Source of the DNA: Cyclobacterium plantarum
GTDB taxonomy: Bacteria > Bacteroidota > Bacteroidia > Cytophagales > Cyclobacteriaceae
Length of the DNA: 64,000 nucleotides
Assembly: GCF_011290685.1 (NCBI RefSeq)
Contig: NZ_JAANYN010000004.1
Coordinates: 483,881 to 547,880 of the forward strand
Direction: 5' to 3'
Below the pieces are notes generated by a model. It was not told the origin of the DNA. It saw nothing but the letters and a program-made list of their open reading frames with translations, and made no database searches. The first letter of the stretch is position 1. Each line of letters begins with the position of its first letter. Shown piece by piece: positions 17,891 to 26,447 of the stretch. Position numbers and translations under genes: made by a program.

Positions 17891-20233
17891 ATGAGAATGA
17901 TTAAATTATTCAGCACTATTCGTACTGTATTCTTCATGATGTTCTCCCTGTACTTTGCAGGCTGTACTTCAAATGAAGGTGAAATAGGGATTTCAGAAAA
18001 GTTTCCCGATAAGGTCAGCTATAATTTCCATATCAGGCCCATTCTTTCTGACAACTGTTTTGCCTGTCATGGACCGGATTCCGATGCAAGGGAAGCCGGA
18101 TTAAGGTTAGACATAGAAAGTGAAGCATTCAAAGCCCTTTCAGAAAATCCAGGGGCTTTTGCCCTGGTGCCTGGCAAACCGCATCAATCAGAAGTCTTTT
18201 TGCGTGTAAACTCGAGCGATGAAAGTCAGGTGATGCCTCCTCCGGAGTCCAACCTCAAATTGACAAACAGGGAAATAGAGCTCATCAAAACCTGGATAAA
18301 AGATGGGGCGGTATATGAAAAACACTGGGCTTTTCAAGCCCCTCAATACATTGCAGCCCCTGAGGTAGAAGACAAAAATTGGCCTGTTAATGAGATAGAT
18401 CATTTTATATTAAAGCAACAGGAAGATATCGGATTGCATCCCAACCAGCCGGCTTCAAAAGAAAATATGCTGAAGAGATTAAGTTTTGACCTGACCGGAT
18501 TGCCACCAAATCTGGATTTGATGGATCGGTTTAGTGAAAATGATAATCCTGAGGCATATGAAGAGATGGTTGATTACCTGCTGTCCCAGCCTTCCTACGG
18601 AGAACGAATGGCTGTTTATTGGATGGATGTATCCAGGTATGCCGACTCGTATGGCTATCAATTGGATAACTTCCGAACCCAGTGGCCCTGGCGGGATTGG
18701 GTAATCCATGCCTTTAATGAAAATTTGTCTTTTGAGGATTTTATTACCTGGCAACTGGCTGGTGATCTTCTGGAGAACCCCACCAAAGAGCAGATTTTAG
18801 CCACGGGGTTTAATAGGAACCATAAAATTACCGAAGAAGGGGCTGTAGATGAAGAAGAATACAGGATCACCTATGTGACAGACAGGACCAATACCGTTGG
18901 CAAAGCACTCATAGGCATTACCTTTGAATGTGCGGCTTGTCACGACCACAAGTTCGATCCCATCTCCCAAAAGGATTATTATGAGATGTTTTCATTTTTT
19001 AATAATATCGATGAGTTGAGGACTTCTACTGCTCCAATAGATCCATTGGTAGGCACTCCGGAGTCCTATGCAAAGAAACCATATATTGAGATTACCGATG
19101 AGGATGCCGAAGGGATTCTTTCTTTTGTCAACAAACAGGATACCAGCAAACTGATTGTTTCGGTAATGGGTGAGCTGGATACCCTTAGAAACAATTACGT
19201 GTTGGAAAGAGGCGTTTTTAATGCATACGGAAGAGAAGTATTTCCAGCAACTCCTGAATCAATTCTAAATTTTGATCCAAAATATCCAAAAAACAGGCTT
19301 GGATTAGCCAAATGGTTGTTTGATGAGCGCAACCCACTGACTGCGCGGGTTTTTGTGAACAAGATCTGGAAGGAATTTTTTGGAAGAGGAATAGTCAATA
19401 CGACCAGTGATTTTGGTATGCAGGGAGAATTGCCCAGTCATCCGGAATTGTTGGATTGGCTGGCCATTGATTTTATGGAAAATGGATGGGACATCAAACG
19501 GCTTATCAAACAAATGGTGATGTCTGCCACCTACAGGCAGTCGGTGGCGATAGATGAAAAGGAAAGGCAGAAAGATCCTGAAAACAGGTATTACACCAGA
19601 GCCTCTCGCCACCATTTGAAGGCAGAATTTATTCGTAACATGGTCCTTGCGAGTAGCGGACTTCTGGTTCCGGAGATAGGAGGGCGGAGTGTGAAACCTT
19701 ACCAGCCTGACGGTTTGTGGGAGGCCGCGACAGCAGGGGGCTCCACCCTGGCTGAATATACCCAGGACCATGGAGATAACCTGTACCGGAGAGGCTTGTA
19801 TACATTTGTGAAAAGGACAGTGCCACCACCCTCCATGCTCATCTTTGACGCCAGCAACAGGGACCAGTGTGAGACAGAGCGATCCTTTACAAATACCCCT
19901 TTGCAGGCTTTGGTCATGCTCAATGACCCAACAGTCCTTGAGGCCTCAAGGGTACTGGCAGCCCGTTTGCTCAGTGAAAACTCCACCCAAACAGAAAAAA
20001 TTACCAAGGCTTTTCGCTTGATTCTATGCAGGAAACCGAAACCAAAAGAAGTAGAACTGCTGCTAAACTATCTTAGGGACAAGCTGGAAAGCATCGCAAT
20101 GGAGGACGCAGAAGCATTGGCTTCAATAGGCGAATATCCGGTGGACGAAAATGCGGATAAAGTAGCCGTAGCAGCCTTAATGCAGGTAATCTCCACCATG
20201 TATAACATGGAAGAAGCCATCACCAGATCTTAG
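17891..20233 (+). CDS. DUF1549/DUF1553 c-type cytochrome lipoprotein (copy 2)
   Basis: About 780 residues from the ATG at 17891; a second ATG at 17897 is equally possible. Either gives a signal peptide with lipobox YFAGC (Cys25 from the first start), while the in-frame extension back to a TTG at 17744 lacks a sensible N terminus. Domains match copy 1: CFACH near residue 58, DUF1549 with CAACHDHKFDP, and DUF1553 with GLAKWLFD and GELPSHPELLDWLA. Many blocks are identical to copy 1, so the two arose by duplication and have since diverged moderately throughout. It pairs with the DUF1501 gene 4 bases downstream. Confidence 0.92.
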   Translation: MRMIKLFSTIRTVFFMMFSLYFAGCTSNEGEIGISEKFPDKVSYNFHIRPILSDNCFACHGPDSDAREAGLRLDIESEAFKALSENPGAFALVPGKPHQSEVFLRVNSSDESQVMPPPESNLKLTNREIELIKTWIKDGAVYEKHWAFQAPQYIAAPEVEDKNWPVNEIDHFILKQQEDIGLHPNQPASKENMLKRLSFDLTGLPPNLDLMDRFSENDNPEAYEEMVDYLLSQPSYGERMAVYWMDVSRYADSYGYQLDNFRTQWPWRDWVIHAFNENLSFEDFITWQLAGDLLENPTKEQILATGFNRNHKITEEGAVDEEEYRITYVTDRTNTVGKALIGITFECAACHDHKFDPISQKDYYEMFSFFNNIDELRTSTAPIDPLVGTPESYAKKPYIEITDEDAEGILSFVNKQDTSKLIVSVMGELDTLRNNYVLERGVFNAYGREVFPATPESILNFDPKYPKNRLGLAKWLFDERNPLTARVFVNKIWKEFFGRGIVNTTSDFGMQGELPSHPELLDWLAIDFMENGWDIKRLIKQMVMSATYRQSVAIDEKERQKDPENRYYTRASRHHLKAEFIRNMVLASSGLLVPEIGGRSVKPYQPDGLWEAATAGGSTLAEYTQDHGDNLYRRGLYTFVKRTVPPPSMLIFDASNRDQCETERSFTNTPLQALVMLNDPTVLEASRVLAARLLSENSTQTEKITKAFRLILCRKPKPKEVELLLNYLRDKLESIAMEDAEALASIGEYPVDENADKVAVAALMQVISTMYNMEEAITRS

Positions 20234-20237
20234 ATTT

Positions 20238-21698
20238 ATGGAAAAAGAACTATTAGAATACGGATTGAACAGAAACAGGAGAAGGTTTTTATCCAAATTG
20301 AGCCTTGGAATCGGGAGCGTGGCTTTAGGTTCCCTGCTAATGCCGGATCTTTTTAATCGGTCACGATCAATTGAAGACCTGGAATCAGGTGTACCCGGTT
20401 TACCGGATTTCGCACCTAAAGCAAAGCGCGTCATCTATCTTTTCCAAAACGGTGCCCCCTCGCAATTGGAGTCTTTTGACTACAAGCCCAAGCTTAGGGA
20501 AATGCAGGGGCAGGATTTACCCGCTTCTATCAGAGATGGACAAAGGCTGACAGGTTTTACGGCAAATCAGGCTTCCCTACCTTTGGTAGGGTCTTTCGTG
20601 GATTTCAAACAGTATGGCGAATCAAGGGCCTGGGTAAGTGATCTTTTTCCAAAAACAGCCAAAATCGTCGATGATATCTGCATCATCAAATCCATGCATA
20701 CAGAGGCAATCAACCATGATCCGGCATTAACTTTCTTTCAAACCGGAGCCCAACAAGGCAACAGACCCAGCATGGGATCCTGGTTGAGCTATGGCCTGGG
20801 AAGTGAAAATCAAAACCTTCCTTCCTTTACTGTACTGATATCCAGGGGGGAAGGCAATAGCCAGGGGGTGTATTCCAAGCTCTGGTCCAACGGCTTTTTG
20901 GATTCCATTCATCAGGGCGTTCAGTTCAGTAGTGGAGAAGATCCGGTTTTATACCTCAATGATCCCAAAGGTTTAAACCGGTTTGACAGGCGACAGATGC
21001 TGGATAAGCTGGCCCAATTGAACCAGTGGTCTTATGAGGAAATTCATGATCCGGAGATCAATACCAAAATTCAACAATATGAAATGGCTTACCGCATGCA
21101 AACCACGGTGCCTGATGTGTTGGATATTTCCAAAGAACCTCAAAGTATTATAGACCTTTACGGGGAAGATTGTAAAAAGCCAGGAACCTTTGCGGCGAAC
21201 TGCCTGCTGGCAAGAAAACTTTCTGAAGAAGGTGTTCGGTTTGTGCAATTGTACCACCAGGGCTGGGACCAGCATGTCAATTTGCCCAAAGAAATAACGG
21301 GTCAGGCCATGGATGTAGATCAGGCTTCGGCAGCTTTAGTTACAGATCTCAAACAAAGGGGTTTGCTTGACGAAACACTTGTGGTATGGGGTGGAGAATT
21401 TGGGCGAACCAACTTCAGCCAGGGTGAATTGACCAAAGACAACTACGGGCGAGACCACCACCCCAGGTGCTTTAGCATCTGGATGGCAGGCGGCGGTATC
21501 AAGCCGGGAATCGTCTATGGAGAAACAGATGAATTTGGCTACAATATCACCAAAAATCCGGTGCACGTGCATGACTTTCAGGCCACCCTTTTGCATCAGT
21601 TGGGACTGGACCATGAAAAATTAATCTACAAACACCTGGGCAGAAGATTCCGTCTCACCGATGTGGCGGGAAATGTTGTAAAGGATATCATTGCCTGA
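20238..21698 (+). CDS. DUF1501 protein, Tat-exported (copy 2)
   Basis: A 486-residue paralogue of the protein at 7507. The twin-arginine signal is NRNRRRFLSKLSLGIGS (Arg14-Arg16). The DUF1501 blocks are conserved: AKRVIYLFQNGAPSQLE, HTEAINHDPALTFFQTG, WGGEFGRTNFSQG and GRDHHPRCFSIWMAGGG. It closes the SusCD-linked locus. Downstream the sequence changes character to the decayed accessory island. Reaction unknown; the fold relationship to phosphatases and sulfatases is family knowledge, not something the sequence proves here. Confidence 0.93.
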   Translation: MEKELLEYGLNRNRRRFLSKLSLGIGSVALGSLLMPDLFNRSRSIEDLESGVPGLPDFAPKAKRVIYLFQNGAPSQLESFDYKPKLREMQGQDLPASIRDGQRLTGFTANQASLPLVGSFVDFKQYGESRAWVSDLFPKTAKIVDDICIIKSMHTEAINHDPALTFFQTGAQQGNRPSMGSWLSYGLGSENQNLPSFTVLISRGEGNSQGVYSKLWSNGFLDSIHQGVQFSSGEDPVLYLNDPKGLNRFDRRQMLDKLAQLNQWSYEEIHDPEINTKIQQYEMAYRMQTTVPDVLDISKEPQSIIDLYGEDCKKPGTFAANCLLARKLSEEGVRFVQLYHQGWDQHVNLPKEITGQAMDVDQASAALVTDLKQRGLLDETLVVWGGEFGRTNFSQGELTKDNYGRDHHPRCFSIWMAGGGIKPGIVYGETDEFGYNITKNPVHVHDFQATLLHQLGLDHEKLIYKHLGRRFRLTDVAGNVVKDIIA

Positions 21699-21913
21699 TT
21701 TTGAAGGTTTCTGCGGCATCCTGGCGGGATTAACGTACCTAGAAATCCGACTATAAACGAAATTGACCTTTACCGAAATCCCCCTTTCTCAAAGGGGGCA
21801 AAGCCTGCCCTGATTTTTCAGGGGGGAATTTGTCCTCAATCCGTATGTTTTTTGGCAAATAAATCTAACCAAATGTAAAAACAAAGTTAAATTGACTTAG
21901 GATTACTGGGCGA

Positions 21914-21936
21914 ATAAAGTGCAGGGTGCACTTTAT
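21914..21936. repeat. Perfect 10-bp inverted repeat
   Basis: ATAAAGTGCA and TGCACTTTAT flank a GGG loop, forming a perfect hairpin just before the small membrane protein gene. A second hairpin, CCCCCTTT-CTC-AAAGGGGG, lies near 21780-21798. There is no T-run after either, so they are not typical terminators. They mark the left border zone of the accessory island. Confidence 0.7.
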
Positions 21937-21970
21937 GGAATGTTGTGGTGCATTGGGGTCAACGCAGAAC

Positions 21971-22213
21971 ATGAACGAACTTTCACAATACATAAAGTAT
22001 AGAATCGAACGAATAAAGAAGACTGATGGGTTGATAACATTGTCATTTTTTGTAGTAGGTGTGAGCGTAGCAACCTGGAAATATGGATTCGAACCAACAG
22101 CCTTAACGGTCTTGATATTTTTCTCAGGATTGGTCTTTGCCGAATTTTTATCGAGCCCTAAATTTTACCTTTCTCAAAACAAGAAAAGATCAGCTATGGA
22201 AAAGGGAGGATAA
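21971..22213 (+). pseudogene. Small membrane protein, probably frameshifted
   Basis: From the ATG at 21971 the frame encodes about 80 residues with two membrane helices (LITLSFFVVGVSVATWKYG and ALTVLIFFSGLVFAEFL), then ends soon after. In the frame one base back, sequence from about 22205 to 22308 encodes another strong membrane helix (RIIFTLILLMIVVITHLFL) followed by RDRF and a stop. A single-base slip in the run AAAAGGGAGG would join the two, giving a protein of about 112 residues with three helices. I do not recognise the family. It may instead be a genuine short gene; the frameshift reading is an inference. Confidence 0.4.
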
Positions 22214-22273
22214 TATTTACTCTTATTCTTTTAATGATAGTCGTAATTACTCATCTTTTCCTTAGGGATAGGT

Positions 22274-23233
22274 TTGTCACTATTTATTCGCTGGGACATC
22301 GACAGTAGCTCAGCTGATGTTGATCTTGATACTTTCATGCTACATGTTTGGTTGTCCAAATATGATTACACAACAAAAAAGTCCTTATTTAAAAAATTAA
22401 AAGGCACTATTAAACCAAAAAATTCAAAAGAATTTCTAAATGGTTTGGTGAAGGATTCAGAGACTTATATTTCAATATTTGATTCAGAATTAAGGAAATG
22501 GTCAAAAAACGAAGCTGAATTAAGAGATTCTATTGAGGCACTTTCAAATTTTGGAGTAACACAACAAACTCCAATGGTACTTTCAATAATGAGAGACTAT
22601 AATGCTCAAAATTTAAAATACAAATATACCAGAGAAGGTCTTAATTCGATAGAAAAATTCCATTACGTTTTCACGGCAATAACTTCACAACGTTCTTCAG
22701 GAGGGATTGCTTCAATGTACTCTACATTTGCTCGAAAACTTACTGCATGCAAATCTGACCAAGACCAATTAGCCGTGATTAGGGAGTTACAATTGAAAAT
22801 GAAGGGAAAGCTTCCTACTTACGATGAGTTTTTAGCCAACTTTAAAAATTTAAAGTACACTAATAAATTTACAAAACATAAAAAAACTATTCAATATACT
22901 TTGAAGCAAATTGACAAATATTTTAATGGTAATGGCGTGCCAATTGACTATGAATTGATGACTATCGAACATATTCTTGCCCAAAATCCAAATTCAAAAG
23001 CGCCAAATCATGATTCCTTTGTAGGCCGGATAGGAAATTTGGTATATATCGACAATAAAACTAATGGGGGATTGGAAAACAAGAATTTTGAAGCAAAAAA
23101 ACCAATTTTGTTAAATGCTTCAATTTATATAGATAATATTTTAAATGATGCCAATGAATGGAATGAAAACGAGATAAATGAGAGAACCGAAAAATTAGCC
23201 GAATTGGCATTTAATCATGTTTTTAAAATCTGA
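22274..23233 (+). pseudogene. C-terminal half of a GmrSD-type DUF262/DUF1524 enzyme
   Basis: The open frame (319 codons, beginning at a TTG with no real N terminus) starts in the middle of a DUF262 protein. LDTFMLHVWLSKYDYTTKK matches the linker region that normally follows the DUF262 nuclease domain. The C terminus carries the DUF1524 HNH-like motif, TIEHILAQNPNSKA, then GRIGNLVYIDNKTNGGLENKNFEAKKPIL. Whole proteins of this type are about 550-650 residues and act as type IV restriction enzymes against modified DNA. The NTP-binding DUF262 part is missing, so the gene is 5'-truncated, with a junction near 22270-22310. An attC-like element follows its stop. Confidence 0.72.
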
Positions 23234-23252
23234 CTTTAAATTAATGGCAGTT

Positions 23253-23380
23253 GGTAACATTGTATAAGAGCAATGGCGGGTGAGGTTGTAAGTTAAAGGT
23301 ATGTGCATTTAAATACCTTTAGTGGTCGCTGACAGGTAATCGCCTTGAAATCCGAAACTGCTCTATACTTGACCGTTAGC
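23253..23380 (+). repeat. attC-like imperfect inverted repeat
   Basis: GGTAACATTGTATAAGAGCA at 23253-23272 is mirrored by TGCTCTATACTTGACCGTTAGC at 23359-23380. Written in the same direction, the two arms share TAAC, GTATA and GAGCA, with one unpaired A and a spacer difference. The ends resemble the GTTRRRY and RYYYAAC cores of integron attC sites (GTTAGCT differs at one place). The total length of about 128 bases and the position, between one stop codon (23233) and the next start (23398), both suit a gene-cassette recombination site. No integrase is in the window. Confidence 0.5.
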
Positions 23381-23397
23381 TCACATTAGACAAAGAA

Positions 23398-24412
23398 ATG
23401 GAAAAGAAATATCAATTTTTTATAAGCTCTACATATGTTGACTTAGTAGAGGAACGGAAAGAAGTAATTCAAGCACTTCTAGAACTTGACTGCACCTGTC
23501 GGTATGGAACTCTTTCCTGCTGCTAATGAAGATCAATGGACACTTATCAAAGAGCTTATTGATTCTTGTGACTACTATCTCCTGATTGTTGGCGGTAGAT
23601 ACGGTTCTTTAAATAGTGACGGAATCAGCTATACTCAAATGGAGTATCAATATGCAGTTAGTAAAGGAATCCCAGTCATATCTTTTACTCCTGCAAATCC
23701 AGAAGAAATTCCTGTTGGAAAAACAGATAAAGACCCTGAGAAATTAAAGAAGCTGACTGCATTTTTAGACTTAGTGCAACAAAAAATGTGCAAGAGTTTT
23801 CAAAACCCACAAGACCTTGGTTCAGTAGCAAGTAGGAGTATAATAAAATTGATTAAGAAGCACCCTGCTATTGGTTGGATTAGAGCTAATAATCTAACTA
23901 GCGAAGATAGTAGTAAAGAAATATTAGACTTGAGAAAACAAGTAGATGAATTAAAAAACCGACTTTATAAGCAAAAGAATTTTGCACCCCCAGGCTCCGA
24001 AGGGCTTGAACAAGGGGAAGATATATTTGAATTAAAATATCATTATACGGAAAAGGCTTGGGAGTCAATGGTTAAGGCAAACGATGGAAGCATAGAATTC
24101 ACTTGGGATGAGATCTTTAGCATACTTTCACCTTTGATGGTTGATGAAGCATCTGAACCAAGATTGAGAGATGAAATTGTGAAAGTAATTCGAGAGCAGA
24201 TTAAGGATAAAAAAGACCATAGACCTGCAAATGTTGAAATAAATGGAACCGATTTTCAAACAATAAAAGTTCAAATGATAGCTCTTGGACTTATAGAGAA
24301 AAGTGATAAAAAGAGGAGCATTAATGACACTGAAGTTTATTGGAAAATAACTCCATTTGGAGAGAGCAAAATGATGAGCCTTAAAGCTTTAAAAAGGAAA
24401 AACCTCACCTAA
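23398..24412 (+). pseudogene. DUF4062 protein gene with an internal frameshift
   Basis: The ATG at 23398 begins a typical DUF4062 N terminus (MEKKYQFFISSTYVDLVEER, then KEVIQALLELDC), but this frame ends at 23526. The family continues in the next frame with PVGMELFPAANEDQWTLIK, CDYYLLIVGGRYGS and SYTQMEYQYAVSKGIPV, running open to 24412. The break is in GACTGCACCTGTCGG near 23490-23500, where two bases seem lost or one gained. The C-terminal half (about 190 residues) contains a coiled coil and a winged-helix-like end. DUF4062 is a TIR-like domain found in defence and signalling proteins. The gene starts 18 bases after the attC-like site. An active protein would need frameshifting. Confidence 0.75.
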
Positions 24413-24583
24413 TCGAGCCCGACCTGAGCCAAATGGCTCAGGTTGAGTCTCTCGCACCACCAAGCGTACGGGTCTTCCCGAAGCTTCCCTGCATCCCGGC
24501 TCGTCACTAAAATGACCCAAAGGGGTCATTTCTTAACGCTCCGCCCCAATTCACTGGATTGTGGGTTGCACCCGCCTGAATGA
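24411..24583. repeat. Structured intergenic repeat, copy A
   Basis: This begins AATCGAGCCC and carries a perfect hairpin, ACCTGAGCC-AAAT-GGCTCAGGT (24422-24443). Then come GGGTCTTCC, CATCCCGGCTCGTC, a second small hairpin (AAATGACCC-AAA-GGGGTCATTT), and the block CTCCGCCCCAATTCACTGG with GTGGGTTGCACCCGCCTGA. The same order of blocks recurs at 26249-26407 and 29067-29216. Confidence 0.75.
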
Positions 24584-24700
24584 ACGGGTTTGGCTGGTTT
24601 TGAGGTAGTAGCAAAGCATGGACACCTAACCCTTTCTCCTCAGACGGGACGAAGCGATCTTCCTAATCAGAATTGGGCTGTAAGAACCGACAAAATTCAT

Positions 24701-24708
24701 TACTTTTG
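24701..24708 (+). promoter_or_regulatory. Bacteroidota -7-like element
   Basis: TACTTTTG matches the TAnnTTTG consensus of the primary Bacteroidota sigma factor and lies 19 bases before the TTG start of the small exported-protein pseudogene. The nearest TTG that could serve as the -33 element is 25 bases upstream (24673-24675), longer than the usual 19-21, so the promoter is only tentative. Confidence 0.35.
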
Positions 24709-24726
24709 CAGGAAAAGTAAGCCTGT

Positions 24727-24978
24727 TTGAAAAAAGCGTTTTCCATATTGATGGTAACGGCATTAATGCTACCCCACCTGACAAGGGTTGGAATCCTGGT
24801 TGACTTTAAAATCAACCAGGACTTTATTGCAAAAGTGCTGTGTATCAATAGAGAAATACCCAAGTCCGACTGCCATGGGCAATGCTATTTGTAGGAACAA
24901 CTGAAAAAGACGGAAGACCAGGAAGAAAAACCAGCACCTACCAACAAAAAACAGCAAATAGAAACATCGTACTATTAG
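24727..24978 (+). pseudogene. Small exported Bacteroidota protein with internal stop
   Basis: From a TTG at 24727 the frame reads MKKAFSILMVTALMLPHL, a signal peptide, then VDFKINQDFIAKVLCINRE, then KSDCHGQCYL, followed by a TAG at 24892-24894. The same frame continues EQLKKTEDQEEKPAP until a second stop at 24976. The Cys-containing CxGxCYL followed by a charged E/K-rich tail is a pattern I recall from a short conserved Bacteroidota protein often found near metal-related or TonB genes. The internal TAG interrupts that pattern exactly, so this is probably a recently inactivated copy. The following hydrophobic segment (about 24980-25060) is in another frame and also looks decayed. Confidence 0.55.
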
Positions 24979-25069
24979 AAATTGCCTTACCCTTATTCGT
25001 TTTAAGTGTTGCTATCTTATTTCTGATCAGCAAGTTGAAACAAAAATTATATTTACAGCCTTAGTGACC

Positions 25070-25219
25070 AATCGAGCGGATGGCCGCAGGCAAAAGACCT
25101 GTGGAACCGCTTTTACGTTTTGTCTCGATAATCGGGTGCACTAAGCGTATTTATCTTCCCGAATCGGGACACGCAATATCTCCCCGAATGTCCGGCTCAT
25201 CGATAGGATGATCTCGATT
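25070..25219. repeat. Structured intergenic repeat, divergent copy B (tentative)
   Basis: This begins AATCGAGCGG, like copies A and C, and contains CTTCCCGAATCGGGA and CCGGCTCATC. It ends CTCGATT, which is the inverse of its start. Only the outer blocks match the other copies, and the middle hairpin differs (CGCAGG...CCTGTGG), so it may be a distant copy or a separate element. The 360 bases between 24979 and 25340 hold nothing else that I can support. Confidence 0.4.
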
Positions 25220-25340
25220 CCTTTCCTTATTTACTTTTACAATAGTTTTATTTTCTGTCAGGTTTGAATTATTGTAGAGAAATCACTAGGTTTAGAAGGA
25301 ATATATATTATTAAACAACATTCTTCAAAACGTATTTGAA

Positions 25341-26204
25341 ATGAATAATGTACTAATTACTGGAGAATTCTATGACCAAAAATCCTTTTTTAGTTTAGGT
25401 GGGGCCGCAACTGCAGTCTGGATCTTCACCAATGTAATTGGCAATGTATTTGAACTGGATCTTGTAAATAATTATAAGTGGTTGGGACTTTTCCTTTCAA
25501 TATTCATTGCATTTTTGGGCTCGTATAAAATCAAAAAAATTGATGTGGTTAGTGGGACTCTAACGATATTTAATGGGTTTTTAATATTTGTAGCTGCATC
25601 CGGAATAAATGCTATTAATCATGGAGTTACCGGGAATTCAAATATTAATGAGCAATCAGCAACATTATTAAAGTTTCTAGATAAAGAAATATGGTGGAAA
25701 CCTACGGAGATGACACAAGAAATTATCATGCTTCAAGCTCAAAAAGACTCGATTATTAATCAAAATAATGTTAAAATAAAATATTTATTGGATTCATGTT
25801 CCCGAAATTATAAAAATGTTAATCAAAGTATAAATAAAGATTCGATTGATTTTAATGCAAGCAAAATTAAATCTCTCGAAAAAGAAGTTGCAGAACTAAG
25901 GAAATCAAAAAGAGAATTGGATTCCTATAATAACCAAAAAGAAATTCCTGAAGTAGCGAAAGTGGATACTAGTGAATTTTTAAGTAATGCTAGGGAAGAT
26001 TTAATAAATCAGATTATAAATTTCCAAAATTCAAAGATTGAATTAGAAAAAAATGTTAACATGTATTTAGATGCTGGCACTTTAAATCCAGGAAGTCAAA
26101 TTCAGGCACTCAGGGAAATGAATATTAAAATTCTTTCACTTAAATCAGGTTTGGATAAGTCGGATAAAGAAATTCAAAGAATCTTAGATAAGTTAAATTA
26201 TTGA
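25341..26204 (+). CDS. Membrane protein with long coiled coil, function unknown
   Basis: A 287-residue protein that I do not recognise. Three hydrophobic segments lie near residues 18-37, 43-60 and 68-90 (LGLFLSIFIAFLGSYKI; LTIFNGFLIFVAASGINAI). The remainder (about 120-285) is charged and largely helical with coiled-coil periodicity (SIDFNASKIKSLEKEVAEL and ELRKSKRELDSYNNQ). Codon use is AT-rich compared with the housekeeping genes nearby, and it is isolated between two structured repeats, both signs of transfer. A membrane anchor with a coiled-coil stalk could belong to a phage-defence or signalling protein, but nothing in the sequence settles this. Confidence 0.65.
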   Translation: MNNVLITGEFYDQKSFFSLGGAATAVWIFTNVIGNVFELDLVNNYKWLGLFLSIFIAFLGSYKIKKIDVVSGTLTIFNGFLIFVAASGINAINHGVTGNSNINEQSATLLKFLDKEIWWKPTEMTQEIIMLQAQKDSIINQNNVKIKYLLDSCSRNYKNVNQSINKDSIDFNASKIKSLEKEVAELRKSKRELDSYNNQKEIPEVAKVDTSEFLSNAREDLINQIINFQNSKIELEKNVNMYLDAGTLNPGSQIQALREMNIKILSLKSGLDKSDKEIQRILDKLNY

Positions 26205-26248
26205 GGATTTTTCGATTGGCCTGAGGTTTGCAATCTTAGTTCTGGTAT

Positions 26249-26407
26249 ATCGAGCCCACCCGATGAGCCAAATTGCTCAAGTTGAAGTGCTCTCACCACT
26301 CGACGTAAGGGTCTTCCTGATTAATTCGAGCAAGCTGGGTTAGTCCTACATTGCGGTTCATACTGCTCCGCCCCAGTTCACTGGATGGTGGGTTGCGCCT
26401 GCCTGAT
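26249..26407. repeat. Structured intergenic repeat, copy C
   Basis: Block order matches copy A: ATCGAGCCC; a degraded hairpin GATGAGCC-AAAT-TGCTCAAG; TCTCACCACTCGACG; GGGTCTTCC; and the end block CTCCGCCCCAGTTCACTGG with GTGGGTTGCGCCTGCCTGA. It lies between the orphan membrane gene and the 3' end of the beta-propeller gene on the other strand. Confidence 0.7.
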
Positions 26408-26447
26408 TGGGATATTCGGGAAGGATTTGAGGTGAAAGAAAGCCCTT

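Noticed and set aside
21776..21830. Short G/C runs as a CRISPR repeat
   Set aside because: No repeated unit with regular spacers exists here or anywhere in the window.
21726..21930. CCCCC/GGGGG hairpin after the second DUF1501 gene as a terminator
   Set aside because: The stem is perfect but no T-run follows, and a similar structure at 63670-63692 is far from any gene end.
24892..24894. In-frame TAG as a recoded amino acid
   Set aside because: No other gene in the window reads through TAG, and several genuine genes use TAG as their stop. Simple decay is more likely.
24882..25064. Hydrophobic 60-codon frame after the internal-stop pseudogene as a separate gene
   Set aside because: It starts inside the pseudogene in another frame, has no ribosome binding site, and is better explained as decayed sequence.
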